Notes under the pieces: model-generated
What the model was told of the DNA's origin: nothing
Databases searched by the model: none
The model's input: the letters and a program-made list of their open reading frames with translations, nothing else
In this document: piece after piece, positions 42,218 through 50,944 of the stretch
Numbering within the stretch: the first letter of the stretch is position 1
Layout: the number at the start of each line of letters is the position of its first letter
Translations under genes and position numbers: made by a program
Origin: CAZXGD01 sp046350455
Lineage (GTDB): Bacteria > Planctomycetota > Phycisphaerae > Phycisphaerales > SM1A02
Reading direction: 5' to 3'
Length of the DNA stretch: 64,000 nucleotides
NCBI GenBank assembly: GCA_046350455.1
Contig: JAXMAM010000004.1
Location: 120,910-184,909, forward strand

Positions 42218-43635
42218 TTGCCAGCGGGCGGGGCTGCTGGCGCTGCGCCACCGGCGCCGAGCGCTGCGTTCACCTTGGCGGTCAGATGCTTCACCAGCTC
42301 AGGGTCGAAGCCCACGTGCGTCTCCAGCAGCTTGCCATCTGGTCCAATGATCACCATGGCAGGAATGGCCTCAAAGCCATAGGTCTCGATGAACTTGCCC
42401 TTGGCATCAATCAGCGTGGTGAGCGCTCCAGGCTTCAACTTGGCCCAGGCGCCCTCCACCTTGGTGCGGGCCTTCTGGACGTCTGCGTCTGACGGGCTGT
42501 CGTTCCCAAGGATCTCCAGCGTGTTGACGGCGTAAACCGCCACCTTGGAGTTGTCCTTCATGGACGCTGCAAACTGGTCCAACAGCGGCAGGCCGCGCAT
42601 GCACGGCCCGCACCACGTGGCCCAGAAGTCCAGCACCACCACCTTGCCCTTCAGGTCCGCCAGGTTCACCGTCTTTCCATCCAGCGTGGGAAGCGTGGCC
42701 ACCGGCGCGTCCTGGCCCACCTTCACCTTGATCTCTGGCTCCTTGGGCTGCTGCGCCTGCGCGGCCTTGCCTTCGCCACTTGCTTCGCCCGGCATGGGAA
42801 AGAGGTCGGCCAGCGTGCCCACCTTGGTGCGCGGGCCCGCCTCAAACGCGATGGGCTTCTGCAGCGGGCCAACCTGCTGGGAGAGATCCGCCATCACCGA
42901 GAACTTGATGGCGTCTGGCAATCCTTCTGGCGTGAAGACCACGTTCATGGACTTCAGGAGCTGCGACTTGGGATCCGCCACCACCAGCACTTCGCCGTTC
43001 TTGCCGGTCATCAGCACCTGGCTGGTGCCATCTGCCGCCTGGCGGTAGCCGGTCAGCTTGACGTCCTGCACCGCACCCATGCCGAAGGATGCGGACACAT
43101 CCGCGCCATCCTTGGCGTGGCGCAGCGTGTAGGTGGGGACTGGGATTGCAAATCCGGGAATGAGCGACTGCAGGGTCTTCTCCACGTCGCCCTGCTGCAC
43201 GGCTGTCTCCAGGTACTTGTCGGCTGGCTGATCTGGCACCATGTAGATGGTGTCCTTGGCCACCAGGATCTGCATGCCGCGCATGGCCATGCGCAGGTCG
43301 TTGCCCTGGCCCATGGCCACCTCCAGCGTGTCCTTCTGGTCTCCCTGCGGAAGCTTGACCGTCAGCACCACGGTCTCGGAGATGGCGGGCGCAGCGGCGT
43401 ACGCCTTCTGCATGGTTGCCAGCAGCTCGCGGGCCTTCTGGACTGCAGCGTCGGTCTTCTGCTCCGCAGTCCAACCTTCGGAAGGCATGGTCACGCTCGG
43501 CGGCATGAACGTGTCCATGGGCGCGTCTGGTGGCGGCGCGGTGGGATCCTGCGGAGCAGGCTGGGCGGGAGCCTGGGCAACAGCGTGAAGACCCACAGAG
43601 AGGGCCAGACCAGCAGCGGCAAGCAGCGTGCGCAT
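42214..43635 (-). CDS. Exported TlpA-like thioredoxin with N-terminal DUF2092-like domain
   Basis: A 473-residue exported protein. After the signal peptide comes a beta-rich domain of about 250 residues that resembles outer-membrane-lipoprotein-sorting folds (DUF2092/LolA-like; VLTVKLPQGDQKDTLEVAM, LVVADPKSQLLKSMNVVF). The C-terminal thioredoxin domain has an intact active site, VVLDFWATWCGPCMRGLPLL, and the cis-Pro region EAIPAMVIIGPDG. It should act as a periplasmic thiol reductant. ATG 43635 is preferred because AGGA lies at good spacing; ATG 43641 is possible. It is translationally coupled (GTGA) to the FAD/Fe-S enzyme. Contrast the redoxin at 4788-5882, which lost one Cys. Confidence 0.85.
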   Translation of the reverse strand: MRTLLAAAGLALSVGLHAVAQAPAQPAPQDPTAPPPDAPMDTFMPPSVTMPSEGWTAEQKTDAAVQKARELLATMQKAYAAAPAISETVVLTVKLPQGDQKDTLEVAMGQGNDLRMAMRGMQILVAKDTIYMVPDQPADKYLETAVQQGDVEKTLQSLIPGFAIPVPTYTLRHAKDGADVSASFGMGAVQDVKLTGYRQAADGTSQVLMTGKNGEVLVVADPKSQLLKSMNVVFTPEGLPDAIKFSVMADLSQQVGPLQKPIAFEAGPRTKVGTLADLFPMPGEASGEGKAAQAQQPKEPEIKVKVGQDAPVATLPTLDGKTVNLADLKGKVVVLDFWATWCGPCMRGLPLLDQFAASMKDNSKVAVYAVNTLEILGNDSPSDADVQKARTKVEGAWAKLKPGALTTLIDAKGKFIETYGFEAIPAMVIIGPDGKLLETHVGFDPELVKHLTAKVNAALGAGGAAPAAPPAGK

Positions 43636-43689
43636 GGACATTCCTATGACAGAGGCGGAACCAGCAGCGCTGCACCTGCAGCGCGCCCT

Positions 43690-44181
43690 TCAGTGTATGG
43701 CGGTGGTGCGCACGCGGGCTGCCACAGACGGCGCGATCTCTGCCAGCGGGACCAGCACAAAGGGCCGCTCCGGCATGCGTGGGTGCGGAATGCGCAGGTG
43801 CGGTTCGTCAACCTGCCAGTCGCTGTACAGCAGGATGTCCAGGTCCAGCGTGCGCGGACCAAAGCGGACCTCGCGGGTGCGGTCGCGGCCCCGCTGGCGC
43901 TCGATGGCAAGCAGCGCGTCAAGCAGCACTGCGGGGGCCAGCATGGTGCGGAGCTCCGCCACGGCGTTCAGGTACGGCCCTTGCCCTGGCGGCCCCACTG
44001 GCTCTGTCTGGATGACCTGGCTGCACTGCACCAGCGTGGTCTGTGGAAGCGCCGCCATCTGCTGCAGCCCGTGCGCCACGTGCGCCGCACGGTCACCCAC
44101 GTTGGAGCCGATGCCCACGAACACCTGCACGGCCGCATCGGGCGTTCGACTGCCAGTGTGGCGCTGCGCACCGCTGTTCAC
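43690..44181 (-). CDS. folK: 2-amino-4-hydroxy-6-hydroxymethyldihydropteridine pyrophosphokinase
   Basis: FolK pyrophosphorylates hydroxymethyldihydropterin in folate synthesis. The 163-residue protein has VFVGIGSNVGDRAAHV, VIQTEPVGPPGQGPYLNAV, the catalytic signature RTLDLDILLY and PHPRMPERPFVLVPLAEIAP, all in order. GTG 44181 is chosen; it overlaps the cinA stop as GTGA, and the open frame upstream of it is inside cinA. It is the last gene of the pyrF-SBP-cinA-folK unit. Confidence 0.94.
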   Translation of the reverse strand: MNSGAQRHTGSRTPDAAVQVFVGIGSNVGDRAAHVAHGLQQMAALPQTTLVQCSQVIQTEPVGPPGQGPYLNAVAELRTMLAPAVLLDALLAIERQRGRDRTREVRFGPRTLDLDILLYSDWQVDEPHLRIPHPRMPERPFVLVPLAEIAPSVAARVRTTAIH

Positions 44182-45470
44182 GTGCGCTGCTCCCACAGAA
44201 GAGGCGCGTCCACGCCCAGCAGCGCAAAGCGCGCCAGCTGCAGCGCTGCCTTGGTGGCGCGGTCGCGCACCACATCGCGCGGGCCGGGAAAGTGGAACCG
44301 CCGCGCGCTGGCGCCCGCTGGCGTGGCCACGCCGATGAACACGGTCCCCACTGGCTTTGCTTCCGAGCCACCCTGCGGCCCCGCCACCCCCGTGACCGCC
44401 ATGGCGATGCCAGCGCCCGCCCGCTGCAGCGCTCCTGCCGCCATGGCCTGCGCCACAGGCGCGCTGACGGCTCCGTGCTGCTGGAGGAGCGCCGCGGGCA
44501 CGCCCAGCTCGCGCTCCTTCAGCTGGTTGGCGTAGGTGATCCATCCGCCCACAAACTGTGCGCTGCTGCCTGGAACAGCAGCGATGGCCGCCCCCAGCAT
44601 TCCTGCGGTGCAGCTCTCCGCCACCGCCACTGTGACGCCTGCCGCTGCAGCCGCGCGCAGCAGCGCCGCGGCCAGCGATGCCTCGGGCGCGCTGGTGTCC
44701 GCTGCGCAGGCAAAGGCGTATGGCTGCACCAGCGCCTCGCACGAACGGGCTTCGTCCATGGCGGCATGCAGCGGGCTGGGACCAGTCCGCGCCACCACCT
44801 GCACAGTGACCACCGACTGGCTGGCCGTGGTGCCCACCGCTGGCTCGCGGCCGCGCTCCATGCGCGACCCCAGGCGTTCGGCCACCTGGCTCTCACCCAG
44901 GCCAAAGGTCAGCACGCCCACGCGCGCCACCGGCGGCAGGTCTGGGAGCCGGATAGCTGGCAGCACATGCGCCTGCAGCATGGGCACCATCTCGCTGGGC
45001 GGTCCCGGCAGGCAGTAGATCTGCGTGCGCTGCCACGTGGCCGCCAGGCCCGGCGCAGTGCCATGGGGGTTGGGCAGCGTGCGGGCGGAACGCGGGTGGA
45101 GCGCCTGCCGCGCGTTGATGGGCGGCATCACGCGCCCGCGCCCTTCGAACCACTGCCGCAGCTCGGCGCGGCGGGCTGGGTCCTCCACCATGGGTGCGCC
45201 GCTGTCCAGCAGCAGGTTGAGCGCGTCGCGCGTGAGGTCGTCGTCGGTGGGGCCCAGGCCGCCGGTCACCACCACCAGGTTGTGCTGCGTGGCCAGCTCG
45301 CGCAGCGCGCGCTCCTGCGCGTGCAGGCTGTCCGCCACCGTGCGGTGCTCCACGGTGTCGTAGCCAGCGTCGCGCAGGGCCAGCGCCACGGTGCGGCTGT
45401 TTGTGTCCAGCGTGGTTCCCAGCACCAGCTCATCGCCCACCGACAGGATGGCGGCTGTGGGCGCGCGCAC
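44178..45470 (-). CDS. cinA: CinA: competence/damage-inducible domain with nicotinamide-nucleotide amidase
   Basis: A 430-residue CinA. The N-terminal molybdopterin-binding-like domain shows AAILSVGDELVLGTTLDTNS and VVVTGGLGPTDDDLTRDAL and in this family acts as an ADP-ribose-type pyrophosphatase. The C-terminal domain (from about 265) is the nicotinamide mononucleotide deamidase PncC, with VTVAVAESCTAGMLGAAIAA, VGGWITYANQLKERELGV and VTGVAGPQGGSEAKPVGTVFI. Together they support pyridine nucleotide recycling. GTG 45470 overlaps the upstream stop by one base (TAGTG); the longer open frame belongs to another gene. Confidence 0.93.
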   Translation of the reverse strand: MRAPTAAILSVGDELVLGTTLDTNSRTVALALRDAGYDTVEHRTVADSLHAQERALRELATQHNLVVVTGGLGPTDDDLTRDALNLLLDSGAPMVEDPARRAELRQWFEGRGRVMPPINARQALHPRSARTLPNPHGTAPGLAATWQRTQIYCLPGPPSEMVPMLQAHVLPAIRLPDLPPVARVGVLTFGLGESQVAERLGSRMERGREPAVGTTASQSVVTVQVVARTGPSPLHAAMDEARSCEALVQPYAFACAADTSAPEASLAAALLRAAAAAGVTVAVAESCTAGMLGAAIAAVPGSSAQFVGGWITYANQLKERELGVPAALLQQHGAVSAPVAQAMAAGALQRAGAGIAMAVTGVAGPQGGSEAKPVGTVFIGVATPAGASARRFHFPGPRDVVRDRATKAALQLARFALLGVDAPLLWEQRT

Positions 45471-47008
45471 TACACACGCCCCTGCGCCAGCTGGATGACA
45501 CGTTGAAACTGCTGGCGGAAGAAGGCCGCAAACTGCTGGCGCAGGACGTCTGCTGGCGCGTCCAGCGGATCCCACAGGCCCTTGTCCTTCCAGCCGCCCT
45601 TCAGCCAGCCAGCGCGCACCTGCGCCAACGTGGCAGGGTCGTTCAGGTCGAACTTCCCGTTGTCTGGTCCAACCACGGTGGGCAGCATGTCGAACTCGCG
45701 CAGCATGGCGGCCAGCTGTGGATCGGACACGCTCTCCGCGGTGGCCACGGAACCATCCTTGGGGTACGCCGGATGCCGCGCGATGTGCCCCCACGCCTCG
45801 CGCAACAGGCTGCGATTGTCCATGGTCATGGCCACAAAGAGCGGCGTGACAAAGTCGCGCATGTCCCTGTTGTCCGGCGGCTCCGTGCGCACGATCTTCC
45901 GAGGATCCACCTTGTCCACAAAGTGGTCCATCTCCTTGGCAATCACCTCTTGATGCACTGGCAGCCGCCGCAGCTCGAACTGCTGCGGCCCACCAGGCGA
46001 GCCCAGGTGGTACTGCCACAGGCGCTGCCCTTCTGGGCTGAGCACAAAGCGGATGAACCGTTCCGCCTCCTCGCGGTGCGGCGCGCCAGTGAGGAGCGCG
46101 ATGGGGTCCGGGTCCACCGCTGTCTTGTCCACCGGATCCATGTAGCCCACGCGGTCTGGCGAGCCGCCATCGGCCACCGCCTGCTGCTGGAAGCGGCCGT
46201 AGAAGTCAATCGCGAACGCCTCGGCGGCCTCGCCCTGCGCCACCTCCACCGGCGCGCGCGTGGCGCTGCCGCTGATGCTGCGCGCGTTGCCGCCCGCGCG
46301 GCGCAGGATGCGCCACCCCTCCACCCAGCCTTCGCGCAGCAGGATGGTCTCCATGGCGGTGGCCACGCTGCCGCTCTGCGCTGGATTCACCAGCGCCACC
46401 CAGCCAACCAGGCGCGGATCAGCGAGTGCTGCCCAGCCCGTGGGCGGGCCCACGTGCAGCCGTGCCAGCACCTCGTTGTTGTAGACGATGCCAAACGCGC
46501 TGAGCGCTGCGCCGTACCACGCGCCATCTGGGTGGTACAGCCGGCGGCCAGCGATGGTGGGCTCGCCGTAGGTCTCCTTCAGAAACTCGGGCGAGAAGTG
46601 CAGCGGCTCCAGGATGCTGGTGGTGCTCTTCTTGCCATCCACCACCAGCGGCTGCGCCATCTGGTCGAACTCAAAGCTGCCGCCACCAAAGAGCACGTCC
46701 GCGTTGCCGCCGGGCGCCTTGCCGGCGCGCACCGCAGCGGTGTAGCTGGCCACCAGGGTCTTGCGGATCTCGCTGGTGCCGCCCGGCGAGTTCCAGATCA
46801 CCGTGGCTGGCTGGCCGAACTCCTTCTGGTGCCACTCGGCGTAGGCGCGTCCAAACTCCTGGCGGATCTGCTCGTTGTGGGGCGACACCACGATGACCTG
46901 CGCGGCGCCCGCTGGCGCCTCTGGCCCGCCGCGGCGCGCAGCCACTGGCACCGCCACCAGCAGCGCCATGCCGCCCAGCAGCAGGGCTGCCTGCACGCCA
47001 GGCCTCAC
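45470..47008 (-). CDS. Extracellular solute-binding protein (ABC iron/polyamine type), orphan
   Basis: A 512-residue exported protein with signal peptide (MRPGVQAALLLGGMALLVAV). The mature part resembles family 1 periplasmic binding proteins of Fe(III)/polyamine/putrescine ABC systems: VIVVSPHNEQIRQEFGRAY, VIWNSPGGTSEIRKTL, GIVYNNEVLARLHVGPPTGWAALADPRL-like hinge text, PDPIALLTGAPHREEAERFI and FIRFVLSPEGQRLWQYHLG. It is longer than the usual 340-400 residues. No permease or ATPase gene is nearby. GTG 47008 overlaps the pyrF stop (GTGA) and its own stop overlaps cinA, so it is made together with nucleotide and folate enzymes. The ligand is unknown. Confidence 0.82.
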   Translation of the reverse strand: MRPGVQAALLLGGMALLVAVPVAARRGGPEAPAGAAQVIVVSPHNEQIRQEFGRAYAEWHQKEFGQPATVIWNSPGGTSEIRKTLVASYTAAVRAGKAPGGNADVLFGGGSFEFDQMAQPLVVDGKKSTTSILEPLHFSPEFLKETYGEPTIAGRRLYHPDGAWYGAALSAFGIVYNNEVLARLHVGPPTGWAALADPRLVGWVALVNPAQSGSVATAMETILLREGWVEGWRILRRAGGNARSISGSATRAPVEVAQGEAAEAFAIDFYGRFQQQAVADGGSPDRVGYMDPVDKTAVDPDPIALLTGAPHREEAERFIRFVLSPEGQRLWQYHLGSPGGPQQFELRRLPVHQEVIAKEMDHFVDKVDPRKIVRTEPPDNRDMRDFVTPLFVAMTMDNRSLLREAWGHIARHPAYPKDGSVATAESVSDPQLAAMLREFDMLPTVVGPDNGKFDLNDPATLAQVRAGWLKGGWKDKGLWDPLDAPADVLRQQFAAFFRQQFQRVIQLAQGRV

Positions 47009-47958
47009 CGGCCCGCCCCGCGCACGCCCAGGCCGCGCGCAATCTGCTGGTGGAACTCCTCTGCAGCGCGGCGGACGCTGTCGGTCCAGCGCGCATCATC
47101 GGGCTTGAAGGCGTAGATCACGCTGCGGCTGGCTGTGATCAGCGCGCCCTGCCCGTCGGTGTTGAAGCACGGCAGCACGTCGTCCACGCCGCCGCCCTGC
47201 GCGCCAAAGCCAGGCACCAGGAAGATCTGCCGCGGCATGCGCGTGCGCAGCGCTGCAGCGTCGGCCCGCTTGGTGGCGCCCACCACCGCGCCCAGGTCGC
47301 TGTAGCCGCGGCTGCCCAGGCGCAGCACGCCGGCCGCGGCCACCATGTCGGCTACCGCTTCGCTCACCGTGCGGCCATCCTGCAGCCGCAGCGACTGCAG
47401 CGCGTCGCCAGAGGGATTGGAGGTCCGCACCAGCGCGAATGCACCATGCCCATGCTCGTCGGCGCCAGGCTGCAGGAACGGCTCGATGCCATCAGTGCCC
47501 AGGTAGCTGTTCACGGTGGTCCAGTCCGAAGCCAGCGCAGCGCGCGACGCCTGCGCGTAGTGCTCAGCACTCACGCCGATGTCGCCGCGCTTCCAGTCCA
47601 GGATCACCTGGAAGCCTTCGTGCGCCGCTGCCAGCGTGCGTGCGAGCGCTGCGTACCCCTCTGCACCATGCCGCTCAAAGCATGCGGCCTGAATCTTGAC
47701 TGCTGGCGCCAGCCCCCGCACCGCATCCAGAACCGCCACGCTGAATCTCTCCAGCGCAGCGGCAGCCGATGCGTCGGACGGCAATCCTGCATGCCCAGCT
47801 CGCAGCGTGGCAGGCAGCTTCTCCCACACGGGGTCCAGCCCCACGCAGATGGGCGCGCCGACCGCCTCCACGCGGCGGAGAAGGCGGTCCGAAGCGTGGT
47901 CGGTGTCAGTGGACATGGTGGGAGCGGCGCCGGGCGAGGCGGGTGCGCGGGTGGCCAT
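47005..47958 (-). CDS. pyrF: Orotidine 5'-phosphate decarboxylase (type 2)
   Basis: PyrF makes UMP from OMP, the last step of pyrimidine synthesis. The 317-residue protein is of the longer type 2 group: ICVGLDPVWEKLPATL, VKIQAACFERHGAEGY, the catalytic VILDWKRGDIG, VNSYLGTDGIEPFL, LVRTSNPSGDALQSL and FLVPGFGAQGGGVDDV. The frame is open from 48027. ATG 47958 is preferred because a TATACT box ends 7 bases before it; ATG 47916 is an alternative. It heads the operon pyrF-SBP-cinA-folK and is divergent from the porin. pyrD lies at the far right of the window. Confidence 0.93.
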   Translation of the reverse strand: MATRAPASPGAAPTMSTDTDHASDRLLRRVEAVGAPICVGLDPVWEKLPATLRAGHAGLPSDASAAAALERFSVAVLDAVRGLAPAVKIQAACFERHGAEGYAALARTLAAAHEGFQVILDWKRGDIGVSAEHYAQASRAALASDWTTVNSYLGTDGIEPFLQPGADEHGHGAFALVRTSNPSGDALQSLRLQDGRTVSEAVADMVAAAGVLRLGSRGYSDLGAVVGATKRADAAALRTRMPRQIFLVPGFGAQGGGVDDVLPCFNTDGQGALITASRSVIYAFKPDDARWTDSVRRAAEEFHQQIARGLGVRGAGR

Positions 47959-47965
47959 GGTTGCC

Positions 47966-47971
47966 AGTATA
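47966..47971 (-). promoter_or_regulatory. -10 box (TATACT) of pyrF operon
   Basis: TATACT on the minus strand ends 7 bases before ATG 47958. It lies in the 35-base divergent gap shared with the porin gene. Confidence 0.5.
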
Positions 47972-47993
47972 AGAAGCATCCAACGCGCGCCCC

Positions 47994-49325
47994 ATGTTGA
48001 GCACCACGGCGATTCTGGCTGCAGCACTCACCCAGCAGGCAGCGCCGCCCGCCGCGGTGCCCGATGCGCACGAAGCCACGCCCATCCCCGCTCCTCCACC
48101 CGCAGCGGAACCAGCACCGCTGAAGTGGGAGTGGTTCCCTGCAACGCCGCCCACGCTGGCTCCATACCTGGCCAACATCAACCAGATGAGCGCGTCGTGC
48201 TTGAACGCTGGCGGCGTGATTCAGAATGATCCCATCAGCCAGGCGGCGCAGGCGGTCAAGACCGAGCTGGCAAAGTACGGCATCACCTACCAGCTGTATC
48301 AGGCCGCAGCGCTCAGCGTGATGAGCAACGTGCAGCACGGCAACAATGCCCTGGGCACCTACAGCGCCACGCTGTACGCCAGCGCCACCATCTTCAACTC
48401 CACGGAGGCGGACACCGCTGGCTGGGTGAACCTGGAGGTGGACGCTGGCTCTGGCTTTGGCTTTGACATCGCGTACGAGAGCCCGCAGCGCAACATGGGC
48501 ACCGCCACGTGGCCCAACTACACCTGGGTCACCAGCAGCGTGTTCATCGCAGAGCTCTCCTGGGCGCAGAGCTTCTTCAACGGCACGCTCATCCTGATGG
48601 GCGGCCAGATGGACTTTGCCTCCTACCTGGACACCAACCAGTACGCCAACAACGAATACACCCAGATGCTGAACTGGGCGTTCTCCAACAATCAGGTCAT
48701 TCCCATGACGCAGAATGGCCTGGGCTTCCTGGCCCAGTGGCAGCCTGTGGACTGGGGCTACGCCATGTTCGCCACCTGCGCCAACAACACGGCCAACGGC
48801 CAGGCGCCGTGGAGCGACATTGGCCTGGACAACTGGTCGTACATCCTGGAGCTTGGCTACATCTCCAAGGACACGTTTGGCCTGGGTCCGGGCACATACC
48901 GCGTGGATCCCTTTGTGGCCACCGCCAACGGACACGTGAGCGGCGGCGTGGGGCTGAACTTCCAGCAGCAGCTGGGCGCCAGCTCCAACCTGGGGCTCTT
49001 TGGCCGGTTCGGCATCACCTCTGAGGCCATCGGCGCCTTCAACGGCGCTGCCACGCAGGCATCGCTGGGCGTGGCCATCACAGGCGCGGAGCCAAGCCCG
49101 CTGGGGCACCGTGCGTTCGACTACCTGGGCGTGGGCTTCGAGTGGACAGAGCCCGCGGGTGGCACACCGCTGCACGAGAACGAACTTGGGCTGGAGATCT
49201 CCTACGTCTACCGCCTGACCCCAACCGCCACGCTGCAGCCGGACTTCCAGGTGATCTGGGATCCCGCCTACTCCAAGGCAGACACCTCGGTGCTCTTCAC
49301 GTTGTCCATCGTCACCACGTGGTAG
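47994..49325 (+). CDS. OprB-like carbohydrate porin
   Basis: A 443-residue exported protein. A short signal peptide and a Pro/Ala-rich linker lead into PYLANINQMSASCLNAGGV and then a long run of amphipathic beta strands (GWVNLEVDAGSGFGFDIAY, AELSWAQSFFNGTLILMGGQMD, GVGLNFQQQLGASSNLGLFG). It ends LSIVTTW; the C-terminal aromatic is usual for outer-membrane barrels. The layout resembles OprB-type carbohydrate-selective porins. It is inferred to admit sugars through the outer membrane. The stop lies in a perfect inverted repeat at 49323-49338. Confidence 0.75.
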   Translation: MLSTTAILAAALTQQAAPPAAVPDAHEATPIPAPPPAAEPAPLKWEWFPATPPTLAPYLANINQMSASCLNAGGVIQNDPISQAAQAVKTELAKYGITYQLYQAAALSVMSNVQHGNNALGTYSATLYASATIFNSTEADTAGWVNLEVDAGSGFGFDIAYESPQRNMGTATWPNYTWVTSSVFIAELSWAQSFFNGTLILMGGQMDFASYLDTNQYANNEYTQMLNWAFSNNQVIPMTQNGLGFLAQWQPVDWGYAMFATCANNTANGQAPWSDIGLDNWSYILELGYISKDTFGLGPGTYRVDPFVATANGHVSGGVGLNFQQQLGASSNLGLFGRFGITSEAIGAFNGAATQASLGVAITGAEPSPLGHRAFDYLGVGFEWTEPAGGTPLHENELGLEISYVYRLTPTATLQPDFQVIWDPAYSKADTSVLFTLSIVTTW

Positions 49326-49338
49326 CCGCCAGCGGCTA
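49323..49338. repeat. Inverted repeat TAGCCGC/GCGGCTA at the porin stop
   Basis: A seven-pair palindrome with a two-base spacer starts at the porin stop codon. It has no T-run, so it is at best a weak terminator. Its right arm overlaps the TAGCCT box of the next gene. Confidence 0.4.
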
Positions 49339-49342
49339 GCCT
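49337..49342 (+). promoter_or_regulatory. Candidate -10 box (TAGCCT) of the EcsC-like gene
   Basis: TAGCCT ends 9 bases before ATG 49352 and fits the TAnnnT pattern seen before many starts here. Confidence 0.3.
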
Positions 49343-49351
49343 TGCGGGCGA

Positions 49352-50086
49352 ATGCGCCGCGCCAAGCAGAAGTTCGAGCAGCTCTTCAAGCAGATGATGG
49401 ACACGGCCAGCCCCGTGCAAGAGCGGGTGCGCGAGTATGCAGGCTTTGCCGTGGCGCGCGACGTGCGGGGCTTCTTTGGCGCCATCGTCAAGGACCTGGA
49501 CAAGGAGCGCATCCGCGCAGACATCGCGGCGCTGCGAGCCAAGCACCCGCGCATGTCCAACGCGCAGCTGGCAGAGGTGCTGATCCGCGACGCCAGCAAC
49601 GCCATGAGCGGCGCAGCCATGGCCAGCGGCCTGGCGTGGGTGATCCCAGTGGTGGGCATCCCCACCGGCATGGCTGCCAGCGCTGCGGAGTTCGTGGCCA
49701 TGAGCGTGTACCAGTCGCGGCTGGTGGTGAGCATCGCGGAGCTGTATGGGCAGGACATCGAGAGCAAGGCCCGCGTGCGCGACGTGATCGTGTGCGTGGC
49801 CAGCACCAGCGCGGGCACAGCGGTGCAGCTGACCATCACGGTGGCCACGCGCATGCTCACCGAACGGCTGGCCATGCTGGTGGCGCGGCGCTCCGCCAGC
49901 GCAGTGCTGAAGAGCATTCCGGTGGCAGGCGCCGTGGCCGGCGTGGCGGGTGGCGCTGCGGGCGCGGTCTTCAACCGCATGGCGGTGAAGGCCGTGGGCC
50001 GCTACGCCGTGCGCTTCTACGGCAACAAGGCCACCAGGCGCCGCGCGCCACGGCTGGCTGGGCCGGCGCGCAAGCTGCGGGCGTAG
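49352..50086 (+). CDS. EcsC-like membrane-associated protein
   Basis: A 244-residue protein with a basic amphipathic N-terminus, a Gly/Ala-rich hydrophobic centre (AMASGLAWVIPVVGIPTGMA, VVSIAELYGQD) and a C-terminal VLKSIPVAGAVAGVAGGAAG with FNRMAVKAVGRYAVRFY. The last part looks like the EcsC family, whose members occur beside transporters and have no firm function. The identification is by resemblance only. The DUF971 gene starts two bases after its stop, so the two are coupled. Confidence 0.6.
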   Translation: MRRAKQKFEQLFKQMMDTASPVQERVREYAGFAVARDVRGFFGAIVKDLDKERIRADIAALRAKHPRMSNAQLAEVLIRDASNAMSGAAMASGLAWVIPVVGIPTGMAASAAEFVAMSVYQSRLVVSIAELYGQDIESKARVRDVIVCVASTSAGTAVQLTITVATRMLTERLAMLVARRSASAVLKSIPVAGAVAGVAGGAAGAVFNRMAVKAVGRYAVRFYGNKATRRRAPRLAGPARKLRA

Positions 50087-50087
50087 C

Positions 50088-50441
50088 ATGGCCGCAGCCA
50101 TGAGCAGCGGCGCAGAAGCACGACCTGTTCATCTTGATCTGGACCGCGCAAACGGCCTGACGGTGGAATGGTCCGACGGCACGCGCAGCTTCTATCCGGT
50201 GGCGCACCTGCGGCGGAACTCCCCTTCTGCAGACGCGCGCGCGCTGCGCCAGGAGATGGAGCGCAACCCGCTCACGGTGCTTCCTTCGCGCGGACGCGTG
50301 GAGGGGCCGCTCATGGCCCTGGATGCAGAGCTGGTGGGCAACTACGCCCTCCGCATCCGCTTCAGCGATGGCCACAGCACGGGCCTGTACAGCTGGGAGT
50401 ACCTGCGCAGCATTGATCCTGCAGCAAGGGGCGCGCCATGA
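50088..50441 (+). CDS. DUF971 (gamma-butyrobetaine hydroxylase-like N-terminal domain) protein
   Basis: A 117-residue single-domain protein. VHLDLDRANGLTVEWSDGTRS, the strand FYPVAHLRRNSP and the ending YALRIRFSDGHSTGLYSWEYL are the hallmarks of DUF971, the small domain also found at the N-terminus of gamma-butyrobetaine hydroxylases. Stand-alone forms are often linked to Fe-S cluster assembly genes, but none lies here. ATG 50088 or ATG 50100 could be the start. The next gene overlaps its stop as ATGA. Confidence 0.85.
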   Translation: MAAAMSSGAEARPVHLDLDRANGLTVEWSDGTRSFYPVAHLRRNSPSADARALRQEMERNPLTVLPSRGRVEGPLMALDAELVGNYALRIRFSDGHSTGLYSWEYLRSIDPAARGAP

Positions 50442-50944
50442 CCGGGCATGCAGAGCTGATCATGACTCCGCAGCCTGGGCTGCCTGTGCCAGCCGCTGTG
50501 CCGCACCCGCGGCCGTTCCGCGCGCTGCTGGTGCCTGGCAGCGCTGGTGTCAGCCGCGCCGTGCCGCATGTGAACAACGTGGAGTACGTGCGCTGGCTGG
50601 ACCGGGCTGCAGAGCTGCACGCGGACGCGCTGGGGTTCACGCGCGCCGCCATGGCCGCTGCTGGGCACATGTGGTTCGTGGCCCGGCATGAGGTGGACTA
50701 CCGCGCGGAAGCATTTCCCGGCCAGGAGCTCCATCTGTTCACCTGGGTGCGGACCATGGGTCGCAGCACCTCGTGGCGCGACACGCTGGTGGTGCGCGCA
50801 GAGGACGGCGCCCCAGTCTGTCAGGCCAGCACCTGCTGGGCGCTGGTGGACCTGGCCTCGCGCCGGCCAGCGCGCATTCCCGCAGACGTGGCGGCAGCCT
50901 TCGATCCTCTGGAGGGCGTGCGGTGCACATCGCGCTCGTCGTAG
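50438..50944 (+). CDS. Hotdog-fold acyl-CoA thioesterase
   Basis: A 168-residue protein of the 4-hydroxybenzoyl-CoA thioesterase (YbgC/FadM-like) branch. The key strand-helix segment VPHVNNVEYVRWLDRAAELH corresponds to the family's Asp-x-x-x-H-x-NN-x-x-Y region, here with H-V-N-N, and WFVARHEVDYRAEAFPGQEL is the central strand pair. The catalytic Asp of some members is not evident before HVNN. It probably hydrolyses acyl-CoA; the acyl chain is unknown. The start overlaps the DUF971 stop (ATGA), and the end overlaps the glycosyltransferase by 22 bases. Confidence 0.82.
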   Translation: MTGHAELIMTPQPGLPVPAAVPHPRPFRALLVPGSAGVSRAVPHVNNVEYVRWLDRAAELHADALGFTRAAMAAAGHMWFVARHEVDYRAEAFPGQELHLFTWVRTMGRSTSWRDTLVVRAEDGAPVCQASTCWALVDLASRRPARIPADVAAAFDPLEGVRCTSRSS

